From an uncultured Bacteroidales bacterium (lineage in GTDB: Bacteria > Bacteroidota > Bacteroidia > Bacteroidales > UBA932): 64,000 nt of DNA. The stretch is from assembly GCA_944323505.1 (NCBI GenBank), contig CALUST010000015.1, forward strand, positions 1 to 64,000, read 5' to 3'. Of this stretch, positions 1 to 8,100 are shown piece after piece. The notes under the pieces were generated by a model, which was given only the letters and a program-made list of their open reading frames with translations, was not told the origin of the DNA and searched no databases. Position 1 is the stretch's first letter; every line of letters begins with the position of its first letter. Position numbers and translations under genes: made by a program.

Positions 1-82
1 CAACACGAAGCTGAGATTTATGCTTTGTCCATTTTTCAGACAAAGGACCCTCAGGAATCTTAGAAATTAGTTTTTCGGCCAT
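1..82 (-). CDS. frdA: Fumarate reductase / succinate dehydrogenase flavoprotein subunit, N-terminus only
   Basis: Only the first 27 codons are inside the window; the gene continues beyond the left edge. The translation from the ATG at 80-82 reads MAEKLISKIPEG, then PLSEKW. This matches the characteristic pre-FAD leader of Bacteroidetes FrdA/SdhA proteins (KIPEGPxxEKW), which precedes the FAD-binding domain. In the family this subunit carries covalent FAD and reduces fumarate (or oxidises succinate) on the cytoplasmic face of the membrane. The leader before the ATG is A-rich (gatataaa), as usual in this phylum. In Bacteroides a cytochrome b gene (frdC) normally lies directly upstream, but here the upstream gene is an unrelated hydrolase. 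The identification rests on a short but distinctive leader. Confidence 0.75.
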   Translation of the reverse strand, partial: MAEKLISKIPEGPLSEKWTKHKSQLRV

Positions 83-109
83 TTTATATCGATTAATGAA
101 ATTTCGGCA

Positions 110-140
110 CAATTTTAATCAATTTTAAGCGAATTAACAA
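110..140 (-). promoter_or_regulatory. Possible Bacteroidetes-type promoter for frdA
   Basis: On the minus strand TTG (138-140) is followed after 20 bases by TAAAATTG (110-117), one mismatch from TAnnTTTG. A second TAAAATTG copy lies at 120-127. The predicted transcription start would be about 20 bases before the ATG. The AT-rich setting makes chance matches likely. Confidence 0.35.
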
Positions 141-179
141 TTAATTCGGGCATTATCAATACAATCTTGCATCCTTATA

Positions 180-1418
180 TCAATCAGTATGAAGATAATT
201 TTCAAATGAATCGGTATATATCCCGAAAAATGACGAAGAGACAATGTCATATTCATCCATATACTCCTCCTTTGAGATCCGGCCTGAAAGATAGGATGAA
301 TATAGAGGCAGGAAAATGTCCCTTATCCTCTTTTCCGCTTCTCTCGCACAGTCCATAAGAGAGCCGTCACTCCTCAGGACATGTTTCAGACAGACATAAC
401 GGGACATGCTGCTTATGTCAGGAAAGAAGACATACTTCCATTTCAGGTACGACGACACTCCGCAGAAAGTGTCTTCTCCGGAAACAGGATATGACGAAAG
501 TTCCTCGGGGATGTGACATGAACCGGATACAGGTACGGGTACTGTGACAGATGTGGCAGGATAGCCGAGCGCGGCCCATATCACAGCCCGGGATGGCTCC
601 TCTCCGATGCCGACACCATGGATGACTACTGACGCAGATGTGGACCTGCGGGGTATGAAATCAAGGTCGGCAGCCAGCCCGCTGGTCCCGGAAAGAAATT
701 CATCAGCGTCCCTTACAAGGTCAATACCGAGCATGTCCTGCCTGTATGAGCGGGACAGGCTGTCAATTATGTCACAAGGTCTTATGCGGGAAAGGAACCC
801 GTTGTCCCTCATACGGTTGAATATGCCTTGGGCAGTGATATGCCTCTCTATTCCTTTCCATCTGTCCTTATCCCCGGATACAGAGAAATTGGTGACCACA
901 TAGAAACCGTCATGACATTCATTCACATCAATCTTGGTATATGAGAAGTTGCCAGTCTCGTACCATGCTGCACCTCCGTGAGCATCTATGCAGCCGAAAT
1001 TGGCCTCAACGCCCATAGGGCGGGAAAGAGTGTCGAGGAAATTCTCGAAATCATCGAGGCTTGCACAGATCTCAAGCGCCCTGTACATGAGAATCCCCTC
1101 CCTGTCCATCATGGAGGAAGGAACATCGTCATTCTTCAGACAGTATGAAGCAGTATTCATCACCGCAAAGCCGGCAGTATTGATACCTATCCACACCTCA
1201 CCTCCTTCAGAATCGGAATTGACCAGACCAGTGAATGAATATCTCTCACCCCTGAAATGCCTCAGACTGTTGTCAAGATGGTCCGTATCACGGTTTTTCC
1301 ACATCAGAGGCCGTCCGTCGGCAGTCACTTTCCCTGAAATTATCACGGATGTACAGCACTCGGACCTGAGCGGAAATGAAAGGAGCGCAAGCAATAGTAA
1401 CACATACCTGAATGCCAT
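180..1418 (-). CDS. Secreted Ntn-hydrolase of the C45 / linear-amide C-N hydrolase type
   Basis: A 412-residue protein with a signal peptide (hydrophobic residues 5-17) ending at a Cys-Cys pair, C21-C22. Signal cleavage would expose a cysteine followed by Thr-Ser. That is the arrangement of the self-activating N-terminal nucleophile in acyl-CoA:6-aminopenicillanate acyltransferase-like (C45) and choloylglycine-hydrolase-like enzymes. The motif WKNRDTD at 40-46 gives the Arg and Asp that follow the nucleophile in this fold, and WIGINTAGFAVMN is the next conserved strand. Such enzymes cleave or form linear amide bonds (bile-salt amides, N-acyl amino acids, penicillins); the substrate here cannot be read. 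The gene starts 40 bases downstream of ruvB on the same strand and may be co-transcribed with it. Family membership is fairly secure, specificity is unknown. Confidence 0.75.
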   Translation of the reverse strand: MAFRYVLLLLALLSFPLRSECCTSVIISGKVTADGRPLMWKNRDTDHLDNSLRHFRGERYSFTGLVNSDSEGGEVWIGINTAGFAVMNTASYCLKNDDVPSSMMDREGILMYRALEICASLDDFENFLDTLSRPMGVEANFGCIDAHGGAAWYETGNFSYTKIDVNECHDGFYVVTNFSVSGDKDRWKGIERHITAQGIFNRMRDNGFLSRIRPCDIIDSLSRSYRQDMLGIDLVRDADEFLSGTSGLAADLDFIPRRSTSASVVIHGVGIGEEPSRAVIWAALGYPATSVTVPVPVSGSCHIPEELSSYPVSGEDTFCGVSSYLKWKYVFFPDISSMSRYVCLKHVLRSDGSLMDCAREAEKRIRDIFLPLYSSYLSGRISKEEYMDEYDIVSSSFFGIYTDSFENYLHTD

Positions 1419-1458
1419 ATCGCTATTCTTTTAATTGACTATCCGCAGATATACCAGT

Positions 1459-2490
1459 TCAGAACAGTCTCGCATCATCCTCATCTGACGCTGTCTCCTT
1501 CTCATAGCCGAGATGACTGTATGCCAGTCCGGTAGCCTCCCTGCCTCTCGGAGTACGTATGATGAAGCCCTCCTTTATGAGGAAAGGCTCATACACCTCC
1601 TCCAGAGTCCCCTGGTCCTCGCCTATCGCAGTGGCTATCGTATTTGCCCCGACTGGCCCGCCCTTGAACTTGGTGATGATTGTCCTGAGTATCTTGTTGT
1701 CGATGGCGTCGAGTCCCCTCTTGTCTATATTGAGGGCATCAAGGGCATATCTTGCGATATTCAGATCAATATGGCCGTTGCCTATGACCTGTGCGAAGTC
1801 CCTGACCCTCCTCAAAAGCGAGTTGGCTATTCTCGGGGTACCACGGCTCCTCAACGCTATCTCATAGGCGGCATCATTCTCTATCCCTATCTTCAATATC
1901 GACGCACTTCTCTTCACAATATGCACAAGAGTCGACGTATCATAATATTCGAGGGCGCATGTGATGCCGAACCTTGCCCTGAGAGGCGATGTGAGGAGCC
2001 CGCTCCTGGTGGTGGCTCCGACAAGGGTAAACGGATTGAGAGATATCCTGACACTGCGGGCACCCGGACCCTTGTCTATGACAAGGTCGATGACAAAGTC
2101 CTCCATAGCGGAATAGAGATACTCCTCCACCACAGGTGAAAGCCTGTGAATCTCGTCTATGAACAGCACATCCCCCTCCTCGAGTGAAGTCAGAAGCCCG
2201 GCAAGGTCTCCCGGCTTGTCAAGGACAGGACCCGAAGTCACTTTCAGATTTACCCCGAGCTCGTTTGCTATGATATGTGCAAGGGTGGTCTTCCCGAGTC
2301 CGGGAGGACCATGGAAAAGGACATGGTCGAGAGACTCCCCTCTCAGTCTTGCGGCCTTGATGAACACCTTCAGGTTGGCCACGATCTTGTCCTGCCCAGT
2401 GAAATCTTCAAGATCCTGAGGCCTTATAATTCCGTCAAAATCCTTATCTTTGTCCGAATTGACATCATGTGGGTCGAAATGTCCGTTCAT
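1459..2490 (-). CDS. ruvB: Holliday junction branch migration ATPase RuvB
   Basis: A 343-residue AAA+ helicase subunit, the usual length. Walker A is GPPGLGKTT at 61-69, Walker B contains the DEIHRL box, sensor 1 is GATTRSG, and LRARFG supplies the arginine finger. The C-terminal winged-helix domain follows, with a short acidic tail. RuvB hexamers drive branch migration of Holliday junctions together with RuvA; neither ruvA nor ruvC is in the window. A perfect -7 element (TATATTTG, minus strand, 2546-2553) lies about 60 bases upstream of the ATG, inside the divergent region shared with mfd. Identification is secure. Confidence 0.97.
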   Translation of the reverse strand: MNGHFDPHDVNSDKDKDFDGIIRPQDLEDFTGQDKIVANLKVFIKAARLRGESLDHVLFHGPPGLGKTTLAHIIANELGVNLKVTSGPVLDKPGDLAGLLTSLEEGDVLFIDEIHRLSPVVEEYLYSAMEDFVIDLVIDKGPGARSVRISLNPFTLVGATTRSGLLTSPLRARFGITCALEYYDTSTLVHIVKRSASILKIGIENDAAYEIALRSRGTPRIANSLLRRVRDFAQVIGNGHIDLNIARYALDALNIDKRGLDAIDNKILRTIITKFKGGPVGANTIATAIGEDQGTLEEVYEPFLIKEGFIIRTPRGREATGLAYSHLGYEKETASDEDDARLF

Positions 2491-2818
2491 CTTGTCAGAA
2501 GTATCTTAGGGTCCGGTCGCACGGCGACATCATCATAAAAACATACAAATATAATTCTTTTTATATTTCTTCTGATGATGTTTATACTTCTGTTGAAATG
2601 TTGACAAATCATGCAAATCATTATGAGTCAATTAATATTATATGTGTAAAATTGTTGATAACCATGATGTGAACTTTTTCTGAACTTTTCTTGTCCAGGC
2701 TTTGATATTAATTTCAGGTTCCGTATATATTTTTTCAGTTTCTGGCATAATTTACTTTTCACGATTTATCATCAGGCTTGTCAACAGGTTTTTAACAAGT
2801 TTTCAACATAGATTTCAA
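2491..2818. other. AT-rich divergent intergenic region with a DnaA-box-like cluster; candidate oriC or DnaA-binding region
   Basis: No gene is seen in these 328 bases between divergent ruvB and mfd. The region contains a 37-base, almost G-free AT-rich core (2536-2572) flanked by a perfect 9-bp inverted repeat, ACATCATCA (2527-2535) and TGATGATGT (2573-2581). To its right lie TGTGTAAAA (2643-2651), which fits the relaxed E. coli DnaA box TGTGNAWAA exactly, and TGTTGATAA (2653-2661), one base from TGTGGATAA. Weaker relatives are TGTTGAAAT (2591) and TGTTGACAA (2599). Three 9-mers of the opposite orientation, TTGTCAACA (2778), TTTTTAACA (2789) and TTTTCAACA (2800), are spaced exactly 11 bp apart. 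Box cluster plus AT-rich segment is the layout of a bacterial origin; promoter function for the flanking genes is also certain to be here. Confidence 0.45.
2701..2733 (+). promoter_or_regulatory. Possible promoter for mfd
   Basis: TTTG at 2701-2704, a 21-base spacer, then TATATTTT at 2726-2733, one mismatch from TAnnTTTG. Transcription would begin near 2740 and the leader of about 80 bases would include the three 11-bp-phased repeats. The AT-rich setting lowers confidence. Confidence 0.35.
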
Positions 2819-5800
2819 ATGGTGACCATAAGTTCCGACAAATCATCAGTACTTTCAGGCAGACTTGCTTCTGAAAATGAGATATACTGCTCAGGACTCA
2901 TACTTTCCGCACGATGGTTCGTGGTGTCCCGTGTCGCTGTGAAAGGCGTCAATGTGATAGTGATGCCTGACAAGGAAAGCGCAGAGTATTGTGCATCCGA
3001 CCTCTACAATCTCATAGAAGGCGACAGGGTGTTCTTCATGCCTGACTCCGGCAGGAATCTCGAGAAAAGCAACTACAAGTCGTCACTCGGCGTGCAGAGG
3101 ACTTCCGCCATCGGGAGCATTGCCGGACATAAGGACGGGGAACTTGTGTTCATAGTCACTTATCCCTCCGCACTCGAGGAGCCTGTACCTGATACAGGGA
3201 TGATAAGAGAGTCGGTAATATCATTGTCTGTCGGTCAGGAGACTGCGCATGATGATCTCATAGCAAGACTTGCCGGGCTCGGATTTGAAAGGGTGGATTT
3301 CGTTTCATCCCCTGGCCAGTTTGCCGTAAGGGGCGGGATAGTTGACATCTTCTCATATTCATACAACAATCCTTACAGGATAGGGTTTTTCGGAGACGAG
3401 ATAGAAAGCATAAACATATTTGACTGCAATACGCAATTGTCCGTGCAGAAGACAGACTCTGCGGATATATTCCCTGATTTTTCAGAAGGTCTTTCAGAGG
3501 GGATGACTTTCATATATGACAGGCTTCCCGAGGATTCGGTGGTATGGCTCGACTCTTCCGACATGTACAGGGACCGTCCTTTCTTCAGCCGTCTTACTGC
3601 CTTCAGGCATGTGTTCATTGACACTCCCCTTTCATACAGGGGAAATGATGTCGTAAATTTCAGCATTTCCCCCCAGCCGGTATTCAACAAGAATTTCGAA
3701 CTCCTTACATCTGACATAAGGAAGAACATAGAGAACGGATATAAGGTATTCATATTCGGGGAGAAGGAGTCCCAGCTCGAAAGGCTCAGGTCAATACTTG
3801 TTGAAAACGGAGGGATACAGCCTGAGTTCCGTCCGGGGAAGAATATCCACAACGGCTTCATTGATAATGATGACAGGATATGCTGTTATTCCGACCACGA
3901 GATATTCGACAGGTTCCACAGGGTGAGCATAAGAAGGACTGTTGAAAAGAGCGAGCAGCTCACAATCAACGATCTGACGTCGTTCAATATAGGCGACTAT
4001 GTTGTCCATATAGACTATGGAATAGGTATTTTCGGCGGCCTTGTCAGGATGAGGGACGACAAGGGAAGGGTACATGAGGTGGTCAAGCTCACCTACAAGG
4101 ACAATGATACGGTATTTGTCTCCGTACATGCACTCCACAAGATATCAAGATACAAGTCAAAGGATTCAGAGCCTCCAAAAATCAATAAGCTTGGCTCCAA
4201 GACATGGCAGAACCTGAAAAGCAGCACCAAATCCAAGGTCAAGGATATAGCAAAGGAACTCATTCAGTTGTATGCCAGGAGAAAGGCAGCCAAAGGATTC
4301 GCGTTCTCCTCTGACTCTTATCTGCAGCAGGAACTGGAGTCCTCATTCATGTATGAGGACACTCCTGATCAGGAGAAGGCTGTGAAAGCCGTGAAGAGGG
4401 ATATGGAGGACAACTGTCCTATGGACAGGCTGATATGCGGTGATGTTGGTTTCGGCAAGACGGAAGTGGCAGTGAGGGCTGCATTCAAGGCTGTAGCTGA
4501 CAGCAAGCAGGTGGCTGTGCTTGTCCCTACAACGATACTCGCACTCCAGCACTATAACACATTTGCAGGCAGACTGAAGGATTTTCCTTGCAGCATAGAC
4601 TATGTCAGCCGTCTCAGGACTGCAAAGGAGGTCTCCGACATACAGCAGAGACTCAAGAACGGTACTCTCGATATAGTCATAGGTACGCATAAGCTTCTCG
4701 GCAAAGGGTTTGAATTCAAGGATCTCGGACTGCTGGTGATAGATGAGGAGCAGAAATTCGGAGTAAGTGCAAAGGAAAAGCTCAAGCAGATGAAACTGTC
4801 TGTTGACACGCTCACATTGACGGCCACACCTATTCCGAGGACATTGCAGTTTTCTCTTCTAGGCGCAAGGGACCTCTCTATCATCAACACGCCTCCTCCT
4901 AACAGGATACCTGTACAGACTGAGATAATGCTCTTTGAAAATGATGAGATCAAAAGCATAATAAACTATGAACTGAACAGGGGAGGCCAGGTATTCTTCG
5001 TACATAACAGGGTGGAGGAACTTGATTCCGTGAGAGATATATTGCAAAGGCTCGTCCCTGACATGAAAATATGTGTCGCTCACGGGCAGATGGAGCCTAA
5101 GGTGCTGGAGAACAAGATACTTGACTTCATGGCAGGAGACTATGACCTTCTCCTGTGCACCACAATCATAGAGAACGGTCTTGACATACCGAATGCCAAT
5201 ACCATCATCATCAACCAGGCGCAGAATATAGGTCTCAGCGACCTCCATCAGTTGAGAGGGCGTGTGGGAAGGTCCAACAAGAAGGCATTCTGCTACCTTA
5301 TAGTGCCGCCTCTTACATCCATTACAGATGATGCAAGGCGGAGGCTCAAGGCCATAGAGGCGTTTTCAGACCTCGGCAGCGGGTTCAATATCGCAATGCA
5401 GGATCTTGACATTAGGGGAGCCGGGAATCTTCTCGGTGCGGAACAGAGCGGGTTCATCTCCGATATGGGACTTGAGACCTATCAGAAGATACTTGCCGAA
5501 GCCATGGAGGAACTCGGTGTGGAGACAGGCATGTCTTCAGGAAGGACCGAGGACCAGACTGTGTCCGACTGTTCTATAGAGACCGACCAGGAGGCTCTTA
5601 TCCCTGACAGTTATATAGGAATCACTGCAGAGAAGATAAGGATATACAAGGAACTGGACTCATTGTCTGATGACAGGCAGATAGACGGCATGAGAAAGAA
5701 ACTTGCCGACAGGTTCGGAAATATCCCTGAGGAGACCGAGAGACTGTTTGATATAGTGAGGATAAGACATCTTGGGGAAAGGCTCGGATTCGAGAAGATA

Positions 5801-6007
5801 ATAATAAAGAACGGGCTGCTGATAGCGTTCTTCATATCCAATCCGATGTCCAGGTACTACAGGTCAAGGAAATTTGCAGATATACTTGACGGCATCAACA
5901 GGAATGCGCCTCTGTTTGAACTCAAGCAGAACGATGACAAGTTGAGGATAATAGTCAGGAACATATCTACTATCAATAAAGCATATTCTGTTTTGAAGAA
6001 ATTATAG
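2819..6007 (+). CDS. mfd: Transcription-repair coupling factor Mfd
   Basis: A protein of 1062 residues from the ATG at 2819. The frame stays open to a TTG at 2702, but the added 39 residues are unlike Mfd and overlap the predicted promoter, so I use the ATG. The order is: N-terminal UvrB-like module; RNA-polymerase-interacting domain (GDYVVHIDYGIGIF); SF2 translocase with Walker A GDVGFGKTE, DEEQ box, the TATPIPRT motif and the QLRGRVGR motif; and a C-terminal TRCF domain. Mfd removes RNA polymerase stalled at lesions and recruits UvrA. It opens a plus-strand run continuing into coaX 40 bases downstream. Identification is secure. Confidence 0.96.
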   Translation: MVTISSDKSSVLSGRLASENEIYCSGLILSARWFVVSRVAVKGVNVIVMPDKESAEYCASDLYNLIEGDRVFFMPDSGRNLEKSNYKSSLGVQRTSAIGSIAGHKDGELVFIVTYPSALEEPVPDTGMIRESVISLSVGQETAHDDLIARLAGLGFERVDFVSSPGQFAVRGGIVDIFSYSYNNPYRIGFFGDEIESINIFDCNTQLSVQKTDSADIFPDFSEGLSEGMTFIYDRLPEDSVVWLDSSDMYRDRPFFSRLTAFRHVFIDTPLSYRGNDVVNFSISPQPVFNKNFELLTSDIRKNIENGYKVFIFGEKESQLERLRSILVENGGIQPEFRPGKNIHNGFIDNDDRICCYSDHEIFDRFHRVSIRRTVEKSEQLTINDLTSFNIGDYVVHIDYGIGIFGGLVRMRDDKGRVHEVVKLTYKDNDTVFVSVHALHKISRYKSKDSEPPKINKLGSKTWQNLKSSTKSKVKDIAKELIQLYARRKAAKGFAFSSDSYLQQELESSFMYEDTPDQEKAVKAVKRDMEDNCPMDRLICGDVGFGKTEVAVRAAFKAVADSKQVAVLVPTTILALQHYNTFAGRLKDFPCSIDYVSRLRTAKEVSDIQQRLKNGTLDIVIGTHKLLGKGFEFKDLGLLVIDEEQKFGVSAKEKLKQMKLSVDTLTLTATPIPRTLQFSLLGARDLSIINTPPPNRIPVQTEIMLFENDEIKSIINYELNRGGQVFFVHNRVEELDSVRDILQRLVPDMKICVAHGQMEPKVLENKILDFMAGDYDLLLCTTIIENGLDIPNANTIIINQAQNIGLSDLHQLRGRVGRSNKKAFCYLIVPPLTSITDDARRRLKAIEAFSDLGSGFNIAMQDLDIRGAGNLLGAEQSGFISDMGLETYQKILAEAMEELGVETGMSSGRTEDQTVSDCSIETDQEALIPDSYIGITAEKIRIYKELDSLSDDRQIDGMRKKLADRFGNIPEETERLFDIVRIRHLGERLGFEKIIIKNGLLIAFFISNPMSRYYRSRKFADILDGINRNAPLFELKQNDDKLRIIVRNISTINKAYSVLKKL

Positions 6008-6047
6008 ATAATATTATTAACTTTGAAAGTTTGAATGATAATACAAA

Positions 6048-6773
6048 GTGGCCAATCTTGTTATTGACATAGGTAATACTGCCCTGAAAGCGTCATGGTC
6101 CGATGGTGTCACACTCGGGAAGACATTCAGGTATCAGGGAGAGAAGATGCCTGACTTCATCATGTCTCTTATATCGAAGGACAGGCCGGATGTGATGGTG
6201 ATATCTTCAGTACGCGAGATCTCACGACAGAATGAGGAGAATTTCAGAAAAAGGTGCGGACATCTTGTATTGCTTGATCCGGCTCACAGGGAATATCTCA
6301 CAGAAAGAGGTATTCCTGACTATCTTTCATCAGACAGGGCAGCCTCGATAATTGCCTCAAGATACCTCTTCAGAGGAAGAGGATGTTCCATATTCGACTT
6401 CGGCACCACGCTTACAATTGATTTCACCGGTCCTGACGGCAGTTACAAGGGAGGGAATATCTCTCCCGGTTGCAGGACGAGATTCAAGGCTCTGAACAGG
6501 TATGCCAGGTCCCTTCCCCTGCTCGATACACCTGAGAAAACAGAAATTACGGGAAATGACATGGTTTCATCCATAGAATCAGGGGTCATATCAGGCATGG
6601 AATTTGAGATACAAGGCTATCTGTGTCAATTTCCTGACAATATTGTGGTTTTTACTGGGGGTGATGCAAATTATTTTGCAAAAAGAATGAAAAACCCCAT
6701 CTTTGTAGTTTGTAACCTTGTTTTAATGGGTCTGGCTCTAATGGCTGAAGATTATGTCGAAGAAGATTTGTAG
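6048..6773 (+). CDS. coaX: Type III pantothenate kinase
   Basis: A 241-residue protein from a GTG start at 6048; no ATG precedes the first motif. It phosphorylates pantothenate, the first step of CoA synthesis, and is cytoplasmic. Type III signatures are present: DIGNTALK near the N-terminus (phosphate binding), SSDRAA, FDFGTTLTID and GGNISPG. Its 3' end overlaps the next gene by 20 bases, so the two are probably translated together. The pairing of CoaX with an outer-membrane protein, a TPR protein and LptC is a recurring gene order in Bacteroidetes, as far as I recall. Confidence 0.93.
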   Translation: MANLVIDIGNTALKASWSDGVTLGKTFRYQGEKMPDFIMSLISKDRPDVMVISSVREISRQNEENFRKRCGHLVLLDPAHREYLTERGIPDYLSSDRAASIIASRYLFRGRGCSIFDFGTTLTIDFTGPDGSYKGGNISPGCRTRFKALNRYARSLPLLDTPEKTEITGNDMVSSIESGVISGMEFEIQGYLCQFPDNIVVFTGGDANYFAKRMKNPIFVVCNLVLMGLALMAEDYVEEDL

Positions 6774-8085
6774 CATACTTTCATTTTGCCTCTGCCTTTT
6801 TTGCGGGATTGTGGCGTATGGGCAGGATAATGGTGCATACGGGTCGTTTTCCCCGTATTCCATATATGGTATAGGCAATATAGCCAAGGAAGGTACTGCA
6901 TATAACAGGAGCATGGGAGGCGTCGGGATAGCCAACAGGAACAGGAGATTCATAAACATACTCAATCCTGCATCGGTTACTGCAAGGGACTCGCTGTCGT
7001 TCATGGCTGATTTCGGACTTTCCGAGAGCAATACGGTGTACAGGCAGAACATGGGAGGCAACAGGCTGGTTTCCGCCAACAACACTTTCAACATACATGA
7101 CTTTGTGATAAGTTTCCCTATATACAAGTCATCTGCATTCATGATAGGTATAACCCCTTTCAGCGATGTCGGTTACGAGTTCTCTTCTGATGTGACGGAT
7201 GGGAGCATCATAGGGAACACAGGCAACATCACATACAGCAATTACGGGGAAGGAAGCATATACCAGGTCTTTGCCGGTGGTGCCGCCACATTCTGGAGAC
7301 GTTTTTCGGTAGGCGCGCAGCTGATATATTATTTCGGGTCACTGGACAAGGTATATGACATGAACTACTATGACTCGTCTTTCAGATCTGTGAACAACGG
7401 GTATAATCTTCTGCTGAGAGGAGTCACAGGCAAGTTCGGGGTACAGTATGAACAGCCTCTGGGAAACAATCTTACATTGACTGCAGGTGCCACTTACAGG
7501 CTGAGGACTAATGTGAAAGGGGAAGTCACCGACTATAGTTATGCCACCACTTCAGAGACCACTGATACATTGCGAAACAATGTGACTGCCCTCGGAAATG
7601 TCAATCATTTAAGATTCGGTGATGAATTGGGTGTAGGAGTGGCTTTGAGAAGCGGAGAGGACTGGAGTGTGGAGGTCGACTATCTCATGTCTGACTGGAG
7701 GTCATCCGGAATGGACGTCACTGACGGGTTTGCTGCAAGGGGAAGTTCCGTGTTTACGGCTTCGGTGTCCCATTCCGTAAGGGCGGGGTTCGAGATAGTC
7801 CCGAACAGAAACGACATAAGGTACTATCTGAAACGATGTGCATACAGGGCAGGAGCGTACTATGATACCTCCTATTACCTTTTTGACGGGAACAAGGTGA
7901 ATTCGTTCGGTATAACTCTCGGTGTCACCCTCCCGGTATTCAGATTGTATAACGGAATCTCTCTCGGAGTGGATTTCGGCCAGCGCGGAAGTATGAGGAA
8001 CAATATGGTCAGGGAAAGATACGTATCGTTCGCGGTAGGATTCAATATCCATGACCTGTGGTTCATCAAACATAGATATGATTGA
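6754..8085 (+). CDS. Outer-membrane beta-barrel protein (OmpP1/FadL-like)
   Basis: A 443-residue protein with a clear signal peptide (hydrophobic residues 6-21, cleavage after AYG). The mature protein opens with SPYSIYGIG and GGVGIA, followed by a long series of alternating polar/aromatic beta strands up to FNIHDLWFIKHRYD. This pattern fits the family of Bacteroidetes barrels annotated as OmpP1/FadL-like transport proteins. The substrate is not known; FadL itself takes up hydrophobic molecules, but that function should not be transferred. It starts inside the end of coaX and is followed 15 bases later by a TPR gene, so it belongs to the envelope operon ending at 12231. Confidence 0.75.
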   Translation: MSKKICSILSFCLCLFCGIVAYGQDNGAYGSFSPYSIYGIGNIAKEGTAYNRSMGGVGIANRNRRFINILNPASVTARDSLSFMADFGLSESNTVYRQNMGGNRLVSANNTFNIHDFVISFPIYKSSAFMIGITPFSDVGYEFSSDVTDGSIIGNTGNITYSNYGEGSIYQVFAGGAATFWRRFSVGAQLIYYFGSLDKVYDMNYYDSSFRSVNNGYNLLLRGVTGKFGVQYEQPLGNNLTLTAGATYRLRTNVKGEVTDYSYATTSETTDTLRNNVTALGNVNHLRFGDELGVGVALRSGEDWSVEVDYLMSDWRSSGMDVTDGFAARGSSVFTASVSHSVRAGFEIVPNRNDIRYYLKRCAYRAGAYYDTSYYLFDGNKVNSFGITLGVTLPVFRLYNGISLGVDFGQRGSMRNNMVRERYVSFAVGFNIHDLWFIKHRYD

Positions 8086-8100
8086 TTAAAACTATAAATT

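Noticed and set aside
2702-2818. N-terminal extension of Mfd from a TTG start
   Set aside because: It lacks family character, overlaps the predicted promoter and the box cluster, and the ATG at 2819 gives a normal N-terminus.
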